DNA of 64,000 bases from Saccopteryx bilineata (GCF_036850765.1 NC_089495.1:202307847-202371846), one strand, 5' to 3'; shown: positions 44,230 through 55,504, counted from the stretch's first letter. Translations and numbers: made by a program. Notes: generated by a model not told the origin, from the sequence alone.

Positions 44230-44338
44230 GATGTGTCTAGTCCGAATGAAGCAGGAAGGCCGGACTGGGAAATACATGTGTCGTGTCATAGTTCACTTTA
44301 TGTGGGAGGATGTTGAACAACGTGGCCGAGTCATGGGG
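44230..44338 (+). CDS. UQCC1: UQCC1 exon 7 (1 nt plus 36 codons)
   Basis: It finishes the Trp codon and reads MCLVRMKQEGRTGKYM, then CRVIVHFMWEDVEQRG and RVMG, ending in phase 0. The acceptor is ttcccacccag and the donor GGGG|gtaagt. MKQEGR and VHFMWEDV are core motifs of the Ubiq_cyt_C_chap domain. An open frame of 44201-44443 is only this exon read through into its flanking introns. An old SINE starts about 110 bp after the donor. Confidence 0.98.
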
Positions 44339-44449
44339 GTAAGTGAGTGCTGTCGGATTCTGGTCCTGGAAAACTCCAATGAGGGGTTGATTCGAAGTTT
44401 TATGTATTCTAGAATGGCCTTGCTTTTATTTTCTTTTTCTTAAAAAAAT

Positions 44450-44730
44450 TTTTTTTAAATTATTATTATGTTTTTAAGTGAGAGGAGGGGAGATAGTGAG
44501 ATAGATTCTCACATGTGCCCCAACCAGGTACCACCTGCATCCCCCATCTGGGGCCGGTGCTCGGACCAGCTGAGCCACTGGCTGTGAGAGGGGAAGAGAG
44601 AGAGAAGGGGGAGAAGGGGAGGAGGCGGGAAGCAGATGGTCACTTCTCATGTGTGCCCTGACTGGGGATCGAATCGTAATGTGCACACGCCAGGCCGACA
44701 CTCTATCCACTGAACCAACCAGTCACAGGC
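44450..44730 (-). mobile_element. Old SINE-A relative just after exon 7
   Basis: 'catgtgccccaaccaggtaccacctgcatcccccatctgggg', 'gggatcgaatcg', head 'tgaaccaaccagtcacaggc'. It starts about 110 bp after the exon 7 donor. Confidence 0.85.
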
Positions 44731-44734
44731 TATT

Positions 44735-45960
44735 TTATTTTTTAATTACAGTTTAGAGTCAATATTGTTTTGTATTCGTTTCAGGTGTACAGCTAGTGGT
44801 GGACACTCATACATTTTACAAAGTGGTCCTCTCAGTATTTCAAGTACCCACCCGGTATCATACCTACTTAATACAGTGTTATTGACTGTATTCTCTATCC
44901 TGTACCTTACATCCCCATGATTATTTTGTAACTACCAATTTGTACTTCTTTTTTCCCCCATCGATTTGGGGGATGGAGGGAGAGGAAAAGAGAGGGAAAA
45001 AGAGGAGCATCAACACGTTGTTTCACTTAGTTCTTCCATTTAGTTGTGCACTAATTGATCGCTTCCTGTGCACGCTCCGACGGGGTCGAATCTGCAACCT
45101 CTGGCGTGCTGGGGTGATGCTTTATCCATTGAGCCACCTGGCCAGGGCCCAATTTGTTCTTCTTAATTCCTTTACCTTTTCACCCTTCTCCTCAACCCCC
45201 TTTCTCTCTGGCAACCATCAGTCTGTTTTCTTTACCTGTAAGTCTTTTTCTGTTTTGTTTGTTCATTTATTTTGTTCTTTAGAATCCACATATTAAGTGA
45301 AATCATATGGTATTTGTCTTTTTCTGTCTGACTTATTTCACTTAGCATAATACCCTTTAGGTCCATCATGTTATGAAAATGGTAAGATTTCATTCTTTTT
45401 TGTGGCCAAGTAATATTTCTTTGTATATAGTTACCACAACGTTTTTATCCATTCATCTGTTTGTGGGCACTTGGGTTGCTTCCATATCTTGGCTATTATA
45501 CATAGTGCTTCGTTGCACATAGAAGTGCATTTAGTCTTTTGAATTAGTGGTTTGGGTTTCTTTGGATAATACCCAGAAATGGAATCGCTGGGTCATAAGG
45601 CAGTTCCATCTTTAATTTTTTGAGGAATCTCCATACTGTTTTCCACAGTGGCTGCACCAGTCTGCATTCCCACCAGCAGTGCACAAAGATTCACTTTTCT
45701 CCATGTCATCATCAATGCTATTGTTCGTTGATTTATTGATGATAGCCATTCTGACAGGTGTGAGGTAATATCTCATTGTGGTTTTAATATGCATGGGTTA
45801 ATTTAGTTTCTCTCATTACAAAGCAAAGCTCTCTCTGTAGATTGAGAGGTAAAGAAAATTTATAGATGTATTATAAAAGTCTTACATGTTCATAGAATAA
45901 CTTGCTTGGTGACATTGAACACTTTTCATGTATCTGTTGGCCATCTGTCCTCTCTAGAGT
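44735..45960 (-). mobile_element. Old L1, antisense, with a SINE-D insert
   Basis: 'ttcgtttcaggtgtacagc', 'cttatttcacttagcataatac', 'cacttgggttgcttccatatc', 'cattcccaccagcagtgc', 'tctgacaggtgtgaggtaatatctc', then (after an unexplained stretch at 45797-45905) 'ttttcatgtatctgttggcc'. The SINE-D lies at 44945-45148. Confidence 0.88.
44945..45148 (-). mobile_element. SINE-D copy
   Basis: 'cccccatcgatttgggggatgg', 'gcactaattgatcgcttcc', 'tgagccacctggccagggcc'. 'tttgtacttctt'/'tttgttcttctt' occur on the two sides as the duplication. Confidence 0.88.
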
Positions 45961-46393
45961 TCTTTCCATGTTGCATGGGAGTTAAGTGGGTGAGACTCAC
46001 CCATATTTTACTTTTACTTACTATACTTATTCTCACATACTCTTGTTATTGCCTGATGGTTTCCTGTGCTTACTGTGTGTGTAAAGTGTAGTCTTTGAGG
46101 CTAACTTATGGAAATGATAGACGGCTACTGAGAGTCTGGGTTGAGGGTGTTTTTAAACTCTCATGTCTTTAGAGCGTCTGCATGTATAGGAAGCAGTGAA
46201 CATGGGCTTGCCTTTAGAATACTTCTTTGACATTTGTATGCTTTTCTCTGGAATCACAGACCATTGGCATTTCTGTTCATCCTGAGAAGACGATAGTCTA
46301 TATCAGAATTTTAGTTGTTATCATCATCATCTATTGTGGAGTGAGTACTCCACTGTCTTTGTAATTGTGCACTTTGGTTCCGTTTTCATTTTT
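45961..46393. other. Intron 7, nothing recognised
   Basis: AT-rich, no repeat or coding signal. Confidence 0.35.
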
Positions 46394-46409
46394 CTCACTG
46401 TCATTTCTC

Positions 46410-46620
46410 CTTTTTTTTTTTTTTTTTTTTTTTTTAATTCACTTTTTTAGAAAGGAGAGAGAGAGGGAGAGGAGAGAGAGACAGAGAGAGAGAAGGGGGA
46501 GGAGCAGGAAGCATCAACTCCCATATGTGCCCTGACCAGGCAAGCCCAGGGTTTCAAACCGGCGACCTCAGCATTTCCAAGTCGACACTTTATCCACTGA
46601 GCCACCACAGGTCAGGCCAA
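46410..46620 (-). mobile_element. SINE-B copy, young
   Basis: T-run of about 29, body, and the head ccaccacaggtcaggc. The duplication ctcactgtcatttctc (46394-46409 and 46621-46636) is exact. Confidence 0.95.
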
Positions 46621-46636
46621 CTCACTGTCATTTCTC

Positions 46637-46965
46637 TCTGCTGTCTTAGCTGCCTTGAGTGAGATCAGCAGCCGGGAGGGTATTCGTCCAGCCGAGCGTT
46701 CCACATGCTCTCAGGTGTGACTGCCCGTCTCGCTGGCAGCGCACAGTGGCTGTAGGGAAGTGCTGGCGACTGTCTCAGAGCATCCCATTTAATGATGACC
46801 AGTGTTACTGGCCAGCCAGAGCCTGGGCAGACTGCCATGCAGTTACCCAGTGGCTCTTCTATTAGCCTGTTTTCCTATCATTGTTGACTAAACTCTGCTG
46901 GAAGTTGGACCACTAGAGCCATGTGGGCCAATTTGTCCCTCCCCTGAACAGCTTAATGAGCCATA
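46637..46965. other. Intron 7, nothing recognised
   Basis: Unique-looking, moderately CpG-containing (gccgagcgttcc, gtctcgctggcagcgc). Confidence 0.35.
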
Positions 46966-46969
46966 GATT

Positions 46970-47195
46970 ACTGACTCCTGGACCACAGGAACCTTCTAGT
47001 GCCCCCAACACACACCGCCCAGTGAATTTCATTTTGGACCTCCATCTGTATCTACACCACAGTATTCAACACTTGGAGCCTTTTCCTGTGTTACTTTATA
47101 ATGTCTCTTCTACTTGACTGTATGCTTTATAAAGGCAGAATTGTCTTATCTGCAGTGTTTTACTTACACAGTTAACATTGGGTGAATAAAGTGAA
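46970..47195 (+). repeat. L2 relic
   Basis: 'ccttttcctgtgttactttataatgtc', 'cttgactgtatgctttataaaggcagaattg', 'cattgggtgaataaa'. Confidence 0.65.
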
Positions 47196-47397
47196 CTTCA
47201 GCCTCTGAAATTCTGTTTTAAAGCCCACTTATATATCAGGTAAATCATTTGATTTATGAGTCCCTGGTCCAGGTGTAATCCATGTAGTCCTATAGGAATA
47301 GTCTTTCCTTCTTTTTTTCCCTTTCATTTTGTTCGGCCATTTTTCCTGTCTGAATTGTTCTAGATATGATGCTGCCCTATAGCGAAGTGTGTTAGAT

Positions 47398-47512
47398 CAG
47401 TGTGTCTTGCACTTGAACACTCCTCCGGCTCCCCTTGGATCTTGTTAAAATCCAGTTCTGGTTCAGTAGGTTCGAGGCTGGGCTGGTGATGGCAGTGCTG
47501 CTGGTGGGACGG
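47398..47512. repeat. MER5A relic
   Basis: 'cagtgtgtcttgcacttgaaca', 'cttgttaaaatccagttctggttcagtagg', 'gatggcagtgctgctgg' follow the short hAT element MER5A. Confidence 0.75.
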
Positions 47513-47559
47513 GTAGGGAAGCCGCAGCCACACTTTGAATAACAAGACTTTAAACTCTT

Positions 47560-47935
47560 TTTTTTTTCTTTTTTTTTTTTTTTCCATTTTTCTGAAGCTG
47601 GAAACAGGGAGAGACAGTCAGACAGACTCCCGCATGCGCCCGACCGGGATCCACCCGGCACGCCCACCAGGGGCGACGCTCTGCCCACCAGGGGGCGATG
47701 CTCTGCCCATCCTGGGCGTCGCCATGTTGCGACCAGAGCCACTCTAGCGCCTGGGGCAGAGGCCACAGAGCCATCCCCAGCGCCCGGGCCATCTTTGCTC
47801 CAATGGAGCCTTGGCTGCGGGAGGGGACGAGAGAGACAGAGAGGAAAGCGCGGCGGAGGGGTGGAGAAGCAAATGGGCGCTTCTCCTGTGTGCCCTGGCC
47901 GGGAATCGAACCCGGGTCCTCCGCACGCTAGGCTG
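47560..47935 (-). mobile_element. SINE-A copy, 5'-truncated, youngest subfamily
   Basis: The reversed head stops at cacgctaggct, so about 40 bases of the tRNA head are missing. The duplication aagactttaaactctt at 47544-47559 and 47936-47951 is exact. It shares 'atcctgggcgtcgccat' and 'gaaagcgcggcggaggggtgg' with the copy at 56153. Confidence 0.96.
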
Positions 47936-47951
47936 AAGACTTTAAACTCTT

Positions 47952-49565
47952 AAATTTGCCTTCCTGAAGGGAAATGCCAGGCTCCAGTTTAGTTACAAAG
48001 GCTATAAGTAGAAGATGGTGATTTAAAAATAAAAGATTTGAAAGAATTGTGGAATCACTATTACTGTTTTTCTATTGTAATTGACTTGATGACCCCTTTC
48101 CAAACTCATGGCATAAACAAATACCTTTATACAGGCAAGGGAATCACACAGTAGCCTCTTCTAAGTTATGAATGTGATTGTGTGTGTGTGGAGAGGGGGC
48201 TCCGGTCCTCCGTGTGCGCACAACCCGAGGAAAGGGGCGAGGGAGGGACCTGAGGCTGGAGCAGAGCTGGAGGCCGAAGCCAATCTGGTTGGCCCCGCCC
48301 TGGCCGGCAGATCTTTTCTCTCCGTGCTTCAGTTTTTCATTTAAAATTTTTAAAAAATGAGAAAAAGCGTGGTGGTCGGCTACGTGATATTCAAGTTTCT
48401 TTTTAGCTTTGAAAAGCTATGATTAGAAGGTGGTAATTTGCAGATCTGTCTGTGTTATTGGGTGCCCCAGGTGTACATCTTTAGGAAAACTTGTATAAAA
48501 AGTAGACTTTTTAAGACTGATCAGTGTAGGAGTGATTTTTCTTGTGCCAAAGAATTTTAGCGGCCGTTAGTTCCCCGGAGTGGATTGGTGTGGGGAGGAC
48601 CGAGGGCCAGCAGAGCCACTTGCGAGTTAATGACGAATCAGACATTTGAATCAAGAACTCCTTTGAAATTAGAATTCCAGTCTCATTTGGTGGGAAATTT
48701 TTCATTTTATGAAAATTTACTCTTTTACTAGCTCTTTAGGAGCCCAACTATTGTGAAAAATGAGACAGACTCATATATCTTCAGTGACGCTGGTATTATA
48801 AAGGGAGTGTTAAATTTGAGGTTACAAAAATCACATCAGTAATTTAGAGTGTTCTGACTTTTTTTAAAAAAAAACAACATTATTTGGGATTTAAACATAT
48901 AAATTAGCTGTGGAAATAAAGTTCATTATATCACCTCATCTGGTCTTGTTTTATTTCATTAACTGGTTCTTAAAAACCTTTGTGAGCTGAGTTGCAGCTG
49001 AGGAGGTTGGAGACCATTTTTCCTTGGGTCCTTGCCTCACTCCTGAGTGTTGGTAAGAGTTGAGAACTAAGACTTGCCACAGCTGTAAAAACAGACAGCG
49101 CCTTTGGCCTCGGCTTTCTCCTGGTGCAGGCAGATTTCAGATGTAAATTTCACTTTCTGCCTCTCCTACTAATGAAGTAAGTTTCTTTTGCTGGGTTTGC
49201 AGCCAGGTGTGTCCAGTCTTGTGGCTAACAGGGGCGCTTTACTTAATTTTTCCATTTGTGACATTTCAACCAAACTTAAAAAACAAACATAAAAATTAGC
49301 TCAAGGCAGTGGCTCAAAGTGTTAATGGTAACCTTAGGCTGGCGGAATGACTTCCTCCCAGCTCTGTCCTGCCAGGCATCTCCGCCTTGTGGCTTACAAT
49401 GAGCAGGTTTAAAAGCTTTCCAAGCCCTGGAGACTCAGTGGGAAGGGGTGGGGTGGGTGAGTTGTAGTTAAGAAAATGCAAGCTTATCCTTATCAGTGGT
49501 GCCTGGCGTGCCAGTTGCTTCAGCAAGACTCCAGGCGAGTTTTTGCTAGCACCATCCCAGAAGAA
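47952..49565. other. Intron 7, 1.6 kb without recognisable repeats
   Basis: It includes a GC-rich patch at 48190-48320 and a high-complexity part at 48480-48860 with 'tagcggccgttagttccccgg', 'aatgacgaatcagacatttgaatcaag' and 'ctcctttgaaatt' (TCF/LEF-like). No coding motif. It could be conserved regulatory DNA (inference). Confidence 0.45.
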
Positions 49566-49569
49566 GGAT

Positions 49570-49606
<37 letters not shown>

Positions 49607-49614
49607 GCGCGCGC
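49570..49614. repeat. (CA)n followed by (CG)n
   Basis: About 16 CA units pass directly into gcgcgcgcgc. Such alternating purine-pyrimidine runs can take the Z-DNA form. Confidence 0.92.
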
Positions 49615-50975
49615 TCTGGTCACTTCGTGGTCTCCTGCTCTCTCTTTGGCAGAGCTGCTGGATGGGATGGTGCAGACGGCCGCCCAGGAAGAGGTGGAGG
49701 AGCTTTGGGCTGAATCCGGCTGAACTGGACTCCTTTGTAAAAGTCTACTTTGCTTTTCAGTACCAGCGTTTTACTTTGCAAGGCTCTCTGTGATCACACT
49801 CCAGACTCCTTTTCCAAACTCATTTCCCTTAGCTCTTCTTGAACCTTAAATATGTGAAACCTGCTAGCACATGTGCCTGGCACTGAGTAAGCACTCGGTG
49901 AACATCACATTCCATTCTGGCTTCACACACTCTCCACTCCAGCCAGCTGTGTGCCTTGCCCTTCCCGTCCTGTCTTTCTTCATGTGGTACAGAAACCCAG
50001 ATTACCCTCACACTCCTCCACACCCCTCACCCCGACTGGAAGCCAGTCCTGGTTCCCCGCAGCCAGAGGTGCCATCATGATTTACACGTGTCCTTCTCTG
50101 GTTCTTACTGTTGCTACTTGTGTCACTGTCATTCATGGATGCTAACTGCCTTCCAGGTGAATTGGGGGGGGGCGCAGAATCACATACATCCCTCTGTATT
50201 CCCCAAAGGGCCCCTCATTGTCCCTTGACTGAATGTGTCCATTTAAATATCTCGTGAAAGAAGACAGTTCTGGAACCTGCTAGAAGTACTGGGAAAAGTG
50301 GGGTGGGGAGGCAGCCTTTTGGTTCGGAGGACATTTGTGAGCTCTGTTCGTCTTAAATTGGACGTAAAAGAAATGAGATCTTGTTTCCTCTACCCTTATT
50401 TTCTGTTGCTTTTTCCATGCCTTCCCATCTTCTAATGGAACTATTTGACTTAAAACACCAGTTTATACATAAAGAACTTTATGTTCCTAAACTAACAAAT
50501 GCTTTACTTCTATAAAAGGTGGTAAAAATAAGAATTACAAGAACTCTATAGAGTTTTTTTGGAAATTTCCTTCCAGGCTTCTGTAATTCTACTCACATAT
50601 CCCTCCTCCCACAAAAACCTTCAAACTCCTTTGTTCTACCATGAGGTAAAATTTTGTTATACTTTGCATCTCTAAGTCAGAATTAAAACTCATGCCAAAG
50701 GTATTGTTTTAAAAGATAAGAACCACTTTAAGGTATAACTCCCATGCAGCATGGTTTTTGTGGCCCGTGGTATAAACAGTGGAGTATCAATACTGACTAG
50801 TCCCTTGGGCTTGAGGCCTTTCAATAGGAATGTATGTTTGTTCTAAGATATCAATCTTTTTTTTGAAAGTTTTGAAAATGTCCTAAGCTGTTGGAGTGGA
50901 TGCTTGTTTATTAGGGGAGAGAAGGCTAAATTCTTCAGAGGCAGAGCATTCCATTTGCGGGTTGGCCAATGAATT
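49615..50975. other. Intron 7, mostly unrecognised
   Basis: 49860-49925 carries an L2/MIR-like phrase ('agcacatgtgcctggcactgagtaagcactcgg'). A G-run lies at 50163-50171. The rest has no clear repeat. Confidence 0.4.
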
Positions 50976-50986
50976 AAACAGTGTCA

Positions 50987-51178
50987 GGCAGCCCTAGGTA
51001 GGTAGCTCAGTTGGTTAGAGTCTCATCCTGATACTCCAAGTTTGCAGGTTTGATCCCTGATCAGGGCACATACAAGAATCAACCAATGAATGCATAGATA
51101 AATGGAACAACAAATCCATGTCTCTCAGTCCCTCCCTCTATCAAAATCAGTAAATAAAATAAAAGTTAAAAAAAAAAA
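50987..51178 (+). mobile_element. SINE-D copy
   Basis: 'gccctaggtaggtagctcagttgg', 'ggtttgatccctgatcaggg', 'caaaatcagtaaataaaat'. The duplication aaacagtgtc / aaacggtgtc flanks it. Confidence 0.88.
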
Positions 51179-51568
51179 AAACGGTGTCTTAACTGAAGAT
51201 GAACTAGTAGTTGCATTTCTTTTCTTACACAAGTTTCGTACCCTCGGGCTTTCAGAGGTAGCAGGAGTGTGCAGACCCTTACCACCAGAATGCCAGCCTA
51301 AGGGGTTTGGTGCCTCTCCTCTGAGTGTGTCCTGGAGTCAGTTCCAGGGAGTGTCCCTGAAAGAGACTTGACAAACCTTTCTGCCTTTGAAATAAAGCGT
51401 GAATCTCCTGTGTATGCACACCCGTGTGTGCACATGGTCATCTGTCTCCTTGCCCTCTTTACCTTCACTTGTAGATTGAATTTCCTGAGGTCTGATTCAT
51501 ACCTGTCTTTGATTTCCTACGGTACCAGAAATGGACTTTGTACATAATAGACATACAGTGAATGCTTC

Positions 51569-51569
<1 letters not shown>
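51179..51569. other. Intron 7, nothing recognised
   Basis: Unique-looking sequence, no repeat or coding signal. Confidence 0.35.
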
Positions 51570-51603
<34 letters not shown>

Positions 51604-51902
51604 CAGAGACAGACAGAGGGACAGATAGGGACAGAGAGACAGGAAGGGAGAGAGATGAGAGGCATCAGTTCTTCATTGCGGCACCTTAGTTGTTCATTGA
51701 TTGCTTTCTCATATGTGACTTGACCATGGGGCTACAGCAGAGCAAGTGACCCCTTGCTCAAGCCAGAGACCTTGGGCTCAAGCTGGTGAGCTGTGCTCAA
51801 ACCAGATGAGTCCACGCTCAAGCTGACAACCTTGGGGTTTCAAACCTGGGTCCTCCGCATCCCAGTCTGACCCTCTATCCACTGCGCCACTGCCTGGTTA
51901 GA
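51570..51902 (-). mobile_element. SINE-C copy
   Basis: (TG)n of about 15 units, 'gacagatagggacagagagacagg', 'gagatgagaggcatcag', body, head 'ccactgcctggttag'. Confidence 0.93.
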
Positions 51903-51989
51903 CCCGTGAGTATTTCTTGATGGCATTAATCAGTAAGCGGTCCCCTTGCGGTATTTTCAGCTTACCTCATGGAACCGCTATAGGAGAAA

Positions 51990-52230
51990 CACAGTGACCA
52001 AAACTCTAGTTTTCAAAGCCCTGGTTGCCTCAGTCCTGCCTTTCTATAATATCCTGGTTAAGTACTCCTTGTGCCAACTAGTCCCAGTTTAGCTCATCAT
52101 TCCAGAGTTGTTTACCTCTCTCCAGGACATCGCATCTCTTGCCTCTAGTCTCTCTGGATGCCCTGTTCCATTTTATTATTTTTGACCATAGTTATAATAC
52201 ATGCTGCTTAGAGCTGTGTGTATCGGGCAC
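51990..52230 (+). repeat. Probable L2 relic
   Basis: 'tcaaagccctggttgcctcag', 'tctctccaggacatcgcatctctt' suggest the L2 sense strand. Weak. Confidence 0.45.
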
Positions 52231-52885
52231 AGTGAAAGCCATTTTCCACACCTCCCTTCCAGGGGTCACTCATGCTCTCCTAAATAAGTCTCACTCAGCA
52301 GACAAGGGGCAGGCAGTGGCGTGTCGCATCTCACTTCTGATGTCATCACCATCAGTTCAGTGCCCCAAACTTGAATTCTCAGAGTCACCCTCTACCCCTG
52401 CCTCATGCGCTGCATCTAGTGGGCCTGTCACATTTCCTGCCAAGCTGTGTCGGGATTTTCTCCTCTCCTCTGTTCCTTTGCTTCGGGTCAGTCTTCTTCA
52501 TCCTTCTTTTGCGCGCACTGCCTCCTAACTAGTTCCTGGACTTGCCCCATTCTGTGGAACCCTCCCACAATACAAATGCCCCCGACGTTCTTCCTAATCC
52601 CCCCGCCGTTAGAGCCCTCCGAGGGCTCTCATCCCAGCAGGGCAGAATTCAGACTTCTTAGCCATGGGACATAGGAAGACCCCCTCATCGTTACATAGGA
52701 GACTGTGCTTGTTCTTAGAAGATACACGTGGAAGTGTTTCGGGGTGAAATGTTTTGTTACCTGTGACTATCTTCAAATGACTTAGCAAAAGGGAAAAGCA
52801 TGTGTGTGTATGAGTGTGTAAAGAGGACGTCTGAACGCACAGGGGTTAGAGGAGCTGGTCCTTCCCCTCGCCCTCACCCACACCC
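52231..52885. other. Intron 7, nothing firm
   Basis: Possibly further L2-derived. The 129-codon frame 52139-52528 has no known motif. Confidence 0.35.
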
Positions 52886-52889
52886 ACGT

Positions 52890-53134
52890 GCAGTCAAAAT
52901 CCACGTGCAGCTTCCATCTCCCCCAGAATTGAACCACTGTTGACCAGAGGCCTTACTAACATAAACTCATTAGCCCTTTATTTTTTGTGTTATATACTGT
53001 TACAATATAGTAAGCTAGAGAAAAGAAAATGTTATTAAAATCAGAAAGGGAAAATACACTTCTGTTACTTATTGAAACATAGGTATATGAGTGGATCCAC
53101 AAAGTTCAAACCCGTATTGTTTAAGGGTCAACCC
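52890..53134. mobile_element. Tigger/MER2-type relic
   Basis: 'agtcaaaatccacgtgcag', 'ccactgttgaccagaggcc', 'agtaagctagagaaaagaaaatgttatt', 'gtggatccacaaagttcaaacccg' and the end tgtttaagggtcaac match the right side of MER2/Tigger elements. Confidence 0.75.
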
Positions 53135-53369
53135 TAAATAGGTAATAAAGCAAATGTCACAAAATATTAATTGTGAATCTAAAGATTGTAAGTTTTTGTT
53201 TTATTACTCTTACATCTTTTTTTTTTTAATAAGTTGGAAATTCTTAGAAGTGGAAACTAGGGGGAGGAGAATTTTCACGTTCTGGCCCAGCCTGCCTGGC
53301 CTAGTTTCCAGCGAGCTCCACCCGCACACAGAGCGTTTCCGCGCAGCACCCGCACACACGCAGACAGAT

Positions 53370-53585
53370 TTCCCGGGGTCACAGTGTGCCACGCTCCTTT
53401 AGAGTTCTGAGCTTTTGTTTATGCTGTGCTCTGTCCGAGGTGGTCTTCACCCTGGTCTCCTCTGCTCACGACACTAAGACACCAGTGGATAGAACCTCCT
53501 TTGGGAAGCTTTTCCCAGCACCCCCAATAATGTTAGTGTGTTTGGCCTCTCCCATCCCTGTATTTCTGTAGTCCCTTGCCGAAAC
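53370..53585 (+). repeat. L2 relic
   Basis: 'gtgccacgctcctttagag', 'gtgctctgtccgaggtggtcttcac', 'ctcctttgggaagcttttcccagc' follow the L2 sense 3' region. Confidence 0.7.
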
Positions 53586-53911
53586 TTCTGAGATAAGACA
53601 TACTGTAATTATGGGTTTGTGTAGGTCATGCCCCTTGGATGGGATGAGGACCTTAGGATTCCTGTCTTAAATAGAGTGCCCAACATAATGACCCACTTGT
53701 TGGGTGAGCAGAGATACTTGTTTTTGTTATTAATGACTGTCCAGTACTATCTCCCAAATACTAACCTAATGAATGATCTTCTTACATCATAACTGGATTC
53801 AATTTCACTGATTCCTCCCCTCACCTGCCAAAAAAAAAAAAAAGGGTTCATTTTTCTCTCCCTGCCCTGCCTCATAGGTTCCCTAGATCTCTGGTCATTC
53901 ACACTTTTTTT

Positions 53912-54077
53912 ATTTATTCATTTTTTTAGAGAGGAGAGGGAGAGACAGAGAGAGAGAAGGGGGAAGGAGCTGGAAGCATCAACTCCCATAAGTGCCTTGA
54001 CCAGGCAAGCCCAGGGTTTCAAACCGGCGACCTCAGCATTTCCAGGTCGACGCTTTATCCACTGCGCCACCACAGGT
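53912..54077 (-). mobile_element. SINE-B copy
   Basis: 'tttatttattcatttttttagagagg', 'ccttgaccaggcaagcccaggg', head 'ccaccacaggtc'. 'cacactttt' occurs on both sides. Confidence 0.93.
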
Positions 54078-55200
54078 CCACACTTTTAATCCACTTCATA
54101 GAATAGCTGAACGTTAGACTGGTGTCTCGTTAAATGGTTCTCAATCTGAAGGGGCTCAGTTGTGTCTAATTTGAAAAATCTCCCCACAAGATTCCTGACA
54201 CTCATCTCTGGTTAAGGGCACCGCTCCGCTCCCAGCCTCTCTCATTTCTGTGGTGAGGAAACGGAGTCCCCAGAAGAACTGGTTTGCCTGAGGTCGTGCT
54301 ATCAGAAAAGAGCAGGAGGAGGGCCCAGACCAGGGCAGGCTCACTCCCAGTCCTGGGTGCACTCTGCTTTACCACCACCTCTCCCCCAGATCAGCCTCAC
54401 GGCAGCTTCCTTCTCAACCCTGTCACCTTCCCAAGGACGTGCAGAGACGAAGATGACAGCTCTTCTTGACTAGAGGCGTTCCTCCTCACCAGCGCAGCCC
54501 CACCCCGAGGCTGCTTTCATTCAGAGCCGCTCGGCCAGTGCGATAGAGGTTTCCTACCCCACAGAACCAGCAGAGATTAGGGGGAAGAGGGATATGAGAA
54601 TGCGAACAATGTTCTGAATTTGTTTCTTTTTCCAGCCTTGAGAGTCTGAATGTCTCCCCATCGTCTGAATTTGCCCTAGTTGATTTTACAGTTATTTCTC
54701 AGAGACTCCTTGCTTCTGTTTTTTTAAGAGTAGAGGAACACCGAGTCTGAACGCTGAACGCGGTGCTTGGAGAGGCTGGGCTGGGAGACTAACAAAGGCA
54801 GTATTATGCTGTGCAGGGCAGAGCCAATAAATGAGTTCGGGAGACACCTAGATGTGTTTCTAGAGGAGGCTGTGAGGGGGAAGGGTCTGCTGTGAAGGCA
54901 GAAAGGTGGGATTAAGATAAATTAAAATGGGGCCAGCACGGTGGATGAGGGGACAGCCTCTTCCTGTTCCCACCATTGCTGAAGATTTTTCATTCTGCTT
55001 AGTTCAGAAGTTAAAACGAGCCTTTACCACGTACCTCGTAGTCACGCTGCCGGCCCCCACTCTCTACCTAGGGAAGGAACTCCGTTGTAAGGCTGTTTCA
55101 GCCTGATACAGCCGTGTTTTGTTTTCAAGTGCTACGTCTGTTAGATGTTCCTGGAGGATCTCAGGCTGTTAAACTAGAAAGGAACCTTGGAATAATCTCG
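54078..55200. other. Intron 7, 1.1 kb without firm repeats
   Basis: A MIR-like scrap lies near 54240-54300 ('tgaggaaacggagtccccag'). The rest is unrecognised. Confidence 0.4.
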
Positions 55201-55204
55201 TGCA

Positions 55205-55362
55205 GAGATTCTCAAAAGTGTGGTCTGCAGACCAGCGGCCTCAACATCACTTAGGAACTTATTAAAAATACAAGTTTAGGGCCCCACCTTGGATCTGCTG
55301 ATCAGAAACTCTGGAAATGGGACCCAACAGTCCGTGTTTTAGCAGAGCCTCCAGTTGGAGAG
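55205..55362. repeat. MER5A-type hAT relic
   Basis: 'gagattctcaaaagtgtggtctgcagaccagcggcctcaacatcacttaggaac', 'ttagggccccacc', 'gatcagaaactctgg' give a clear MER5A order. Confidence 0.85.
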
Positions 55363-55504
55363 CCTGGCTCTAGTCCGAGCCTGGTTTTTACCTGATGGAA
55401 GAAACTAGCTCTGGGAGAGCTGAGCACCTTTAAGTTAGAAACCAGCTGAAGAGAAGAACGCAGGTCTCCTGATTGCCAGCCCTCCCTGCTGAGAAAAGCA
55501 GAGT

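Larger units (their letters stand above)
1321..44338 (+). other. UQCC1: UQCC1 gene, internal part (exons 2-7 of the usual exon numbering)
   Basis: UQCC1 is the animal homologue of yeast Cbp3. It works in mitochondria with UQCC2 (Cbp6 homologue) on newly made cytochrome b at the start of complex III assembly. Six exons read in phase across five introns (11,814, 936, 7,760, 5,832 and 16,124 bp), every intron GT-AG. The joined reading is 184 codons with no stop. Recognisable stretches are SQWVPVC, EAMGFTGPLKYSKW, IKIAALRMYTSC, CQMPDTFNSWF and YMCRVIVHFMWEDV, which match the mammalian protein as I know it. The start codon (exon 1, probably about 8 codons) and the C-terminal third (exons 8 onward) are outside the window; I searched 44339-64000 for the continuation and did not find it. 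The Ubiq_cyt_C_chap domain should begin in exon 4 or 5. Exon numbers assume the human gene layout. Confidence 0.97.

Noticed and set aside
44201..44443. 80-codon frame as an independent small protein
   Set aside because: It is UQCC1 exon 7 read into the adjacent introns; it includes the splice donor.
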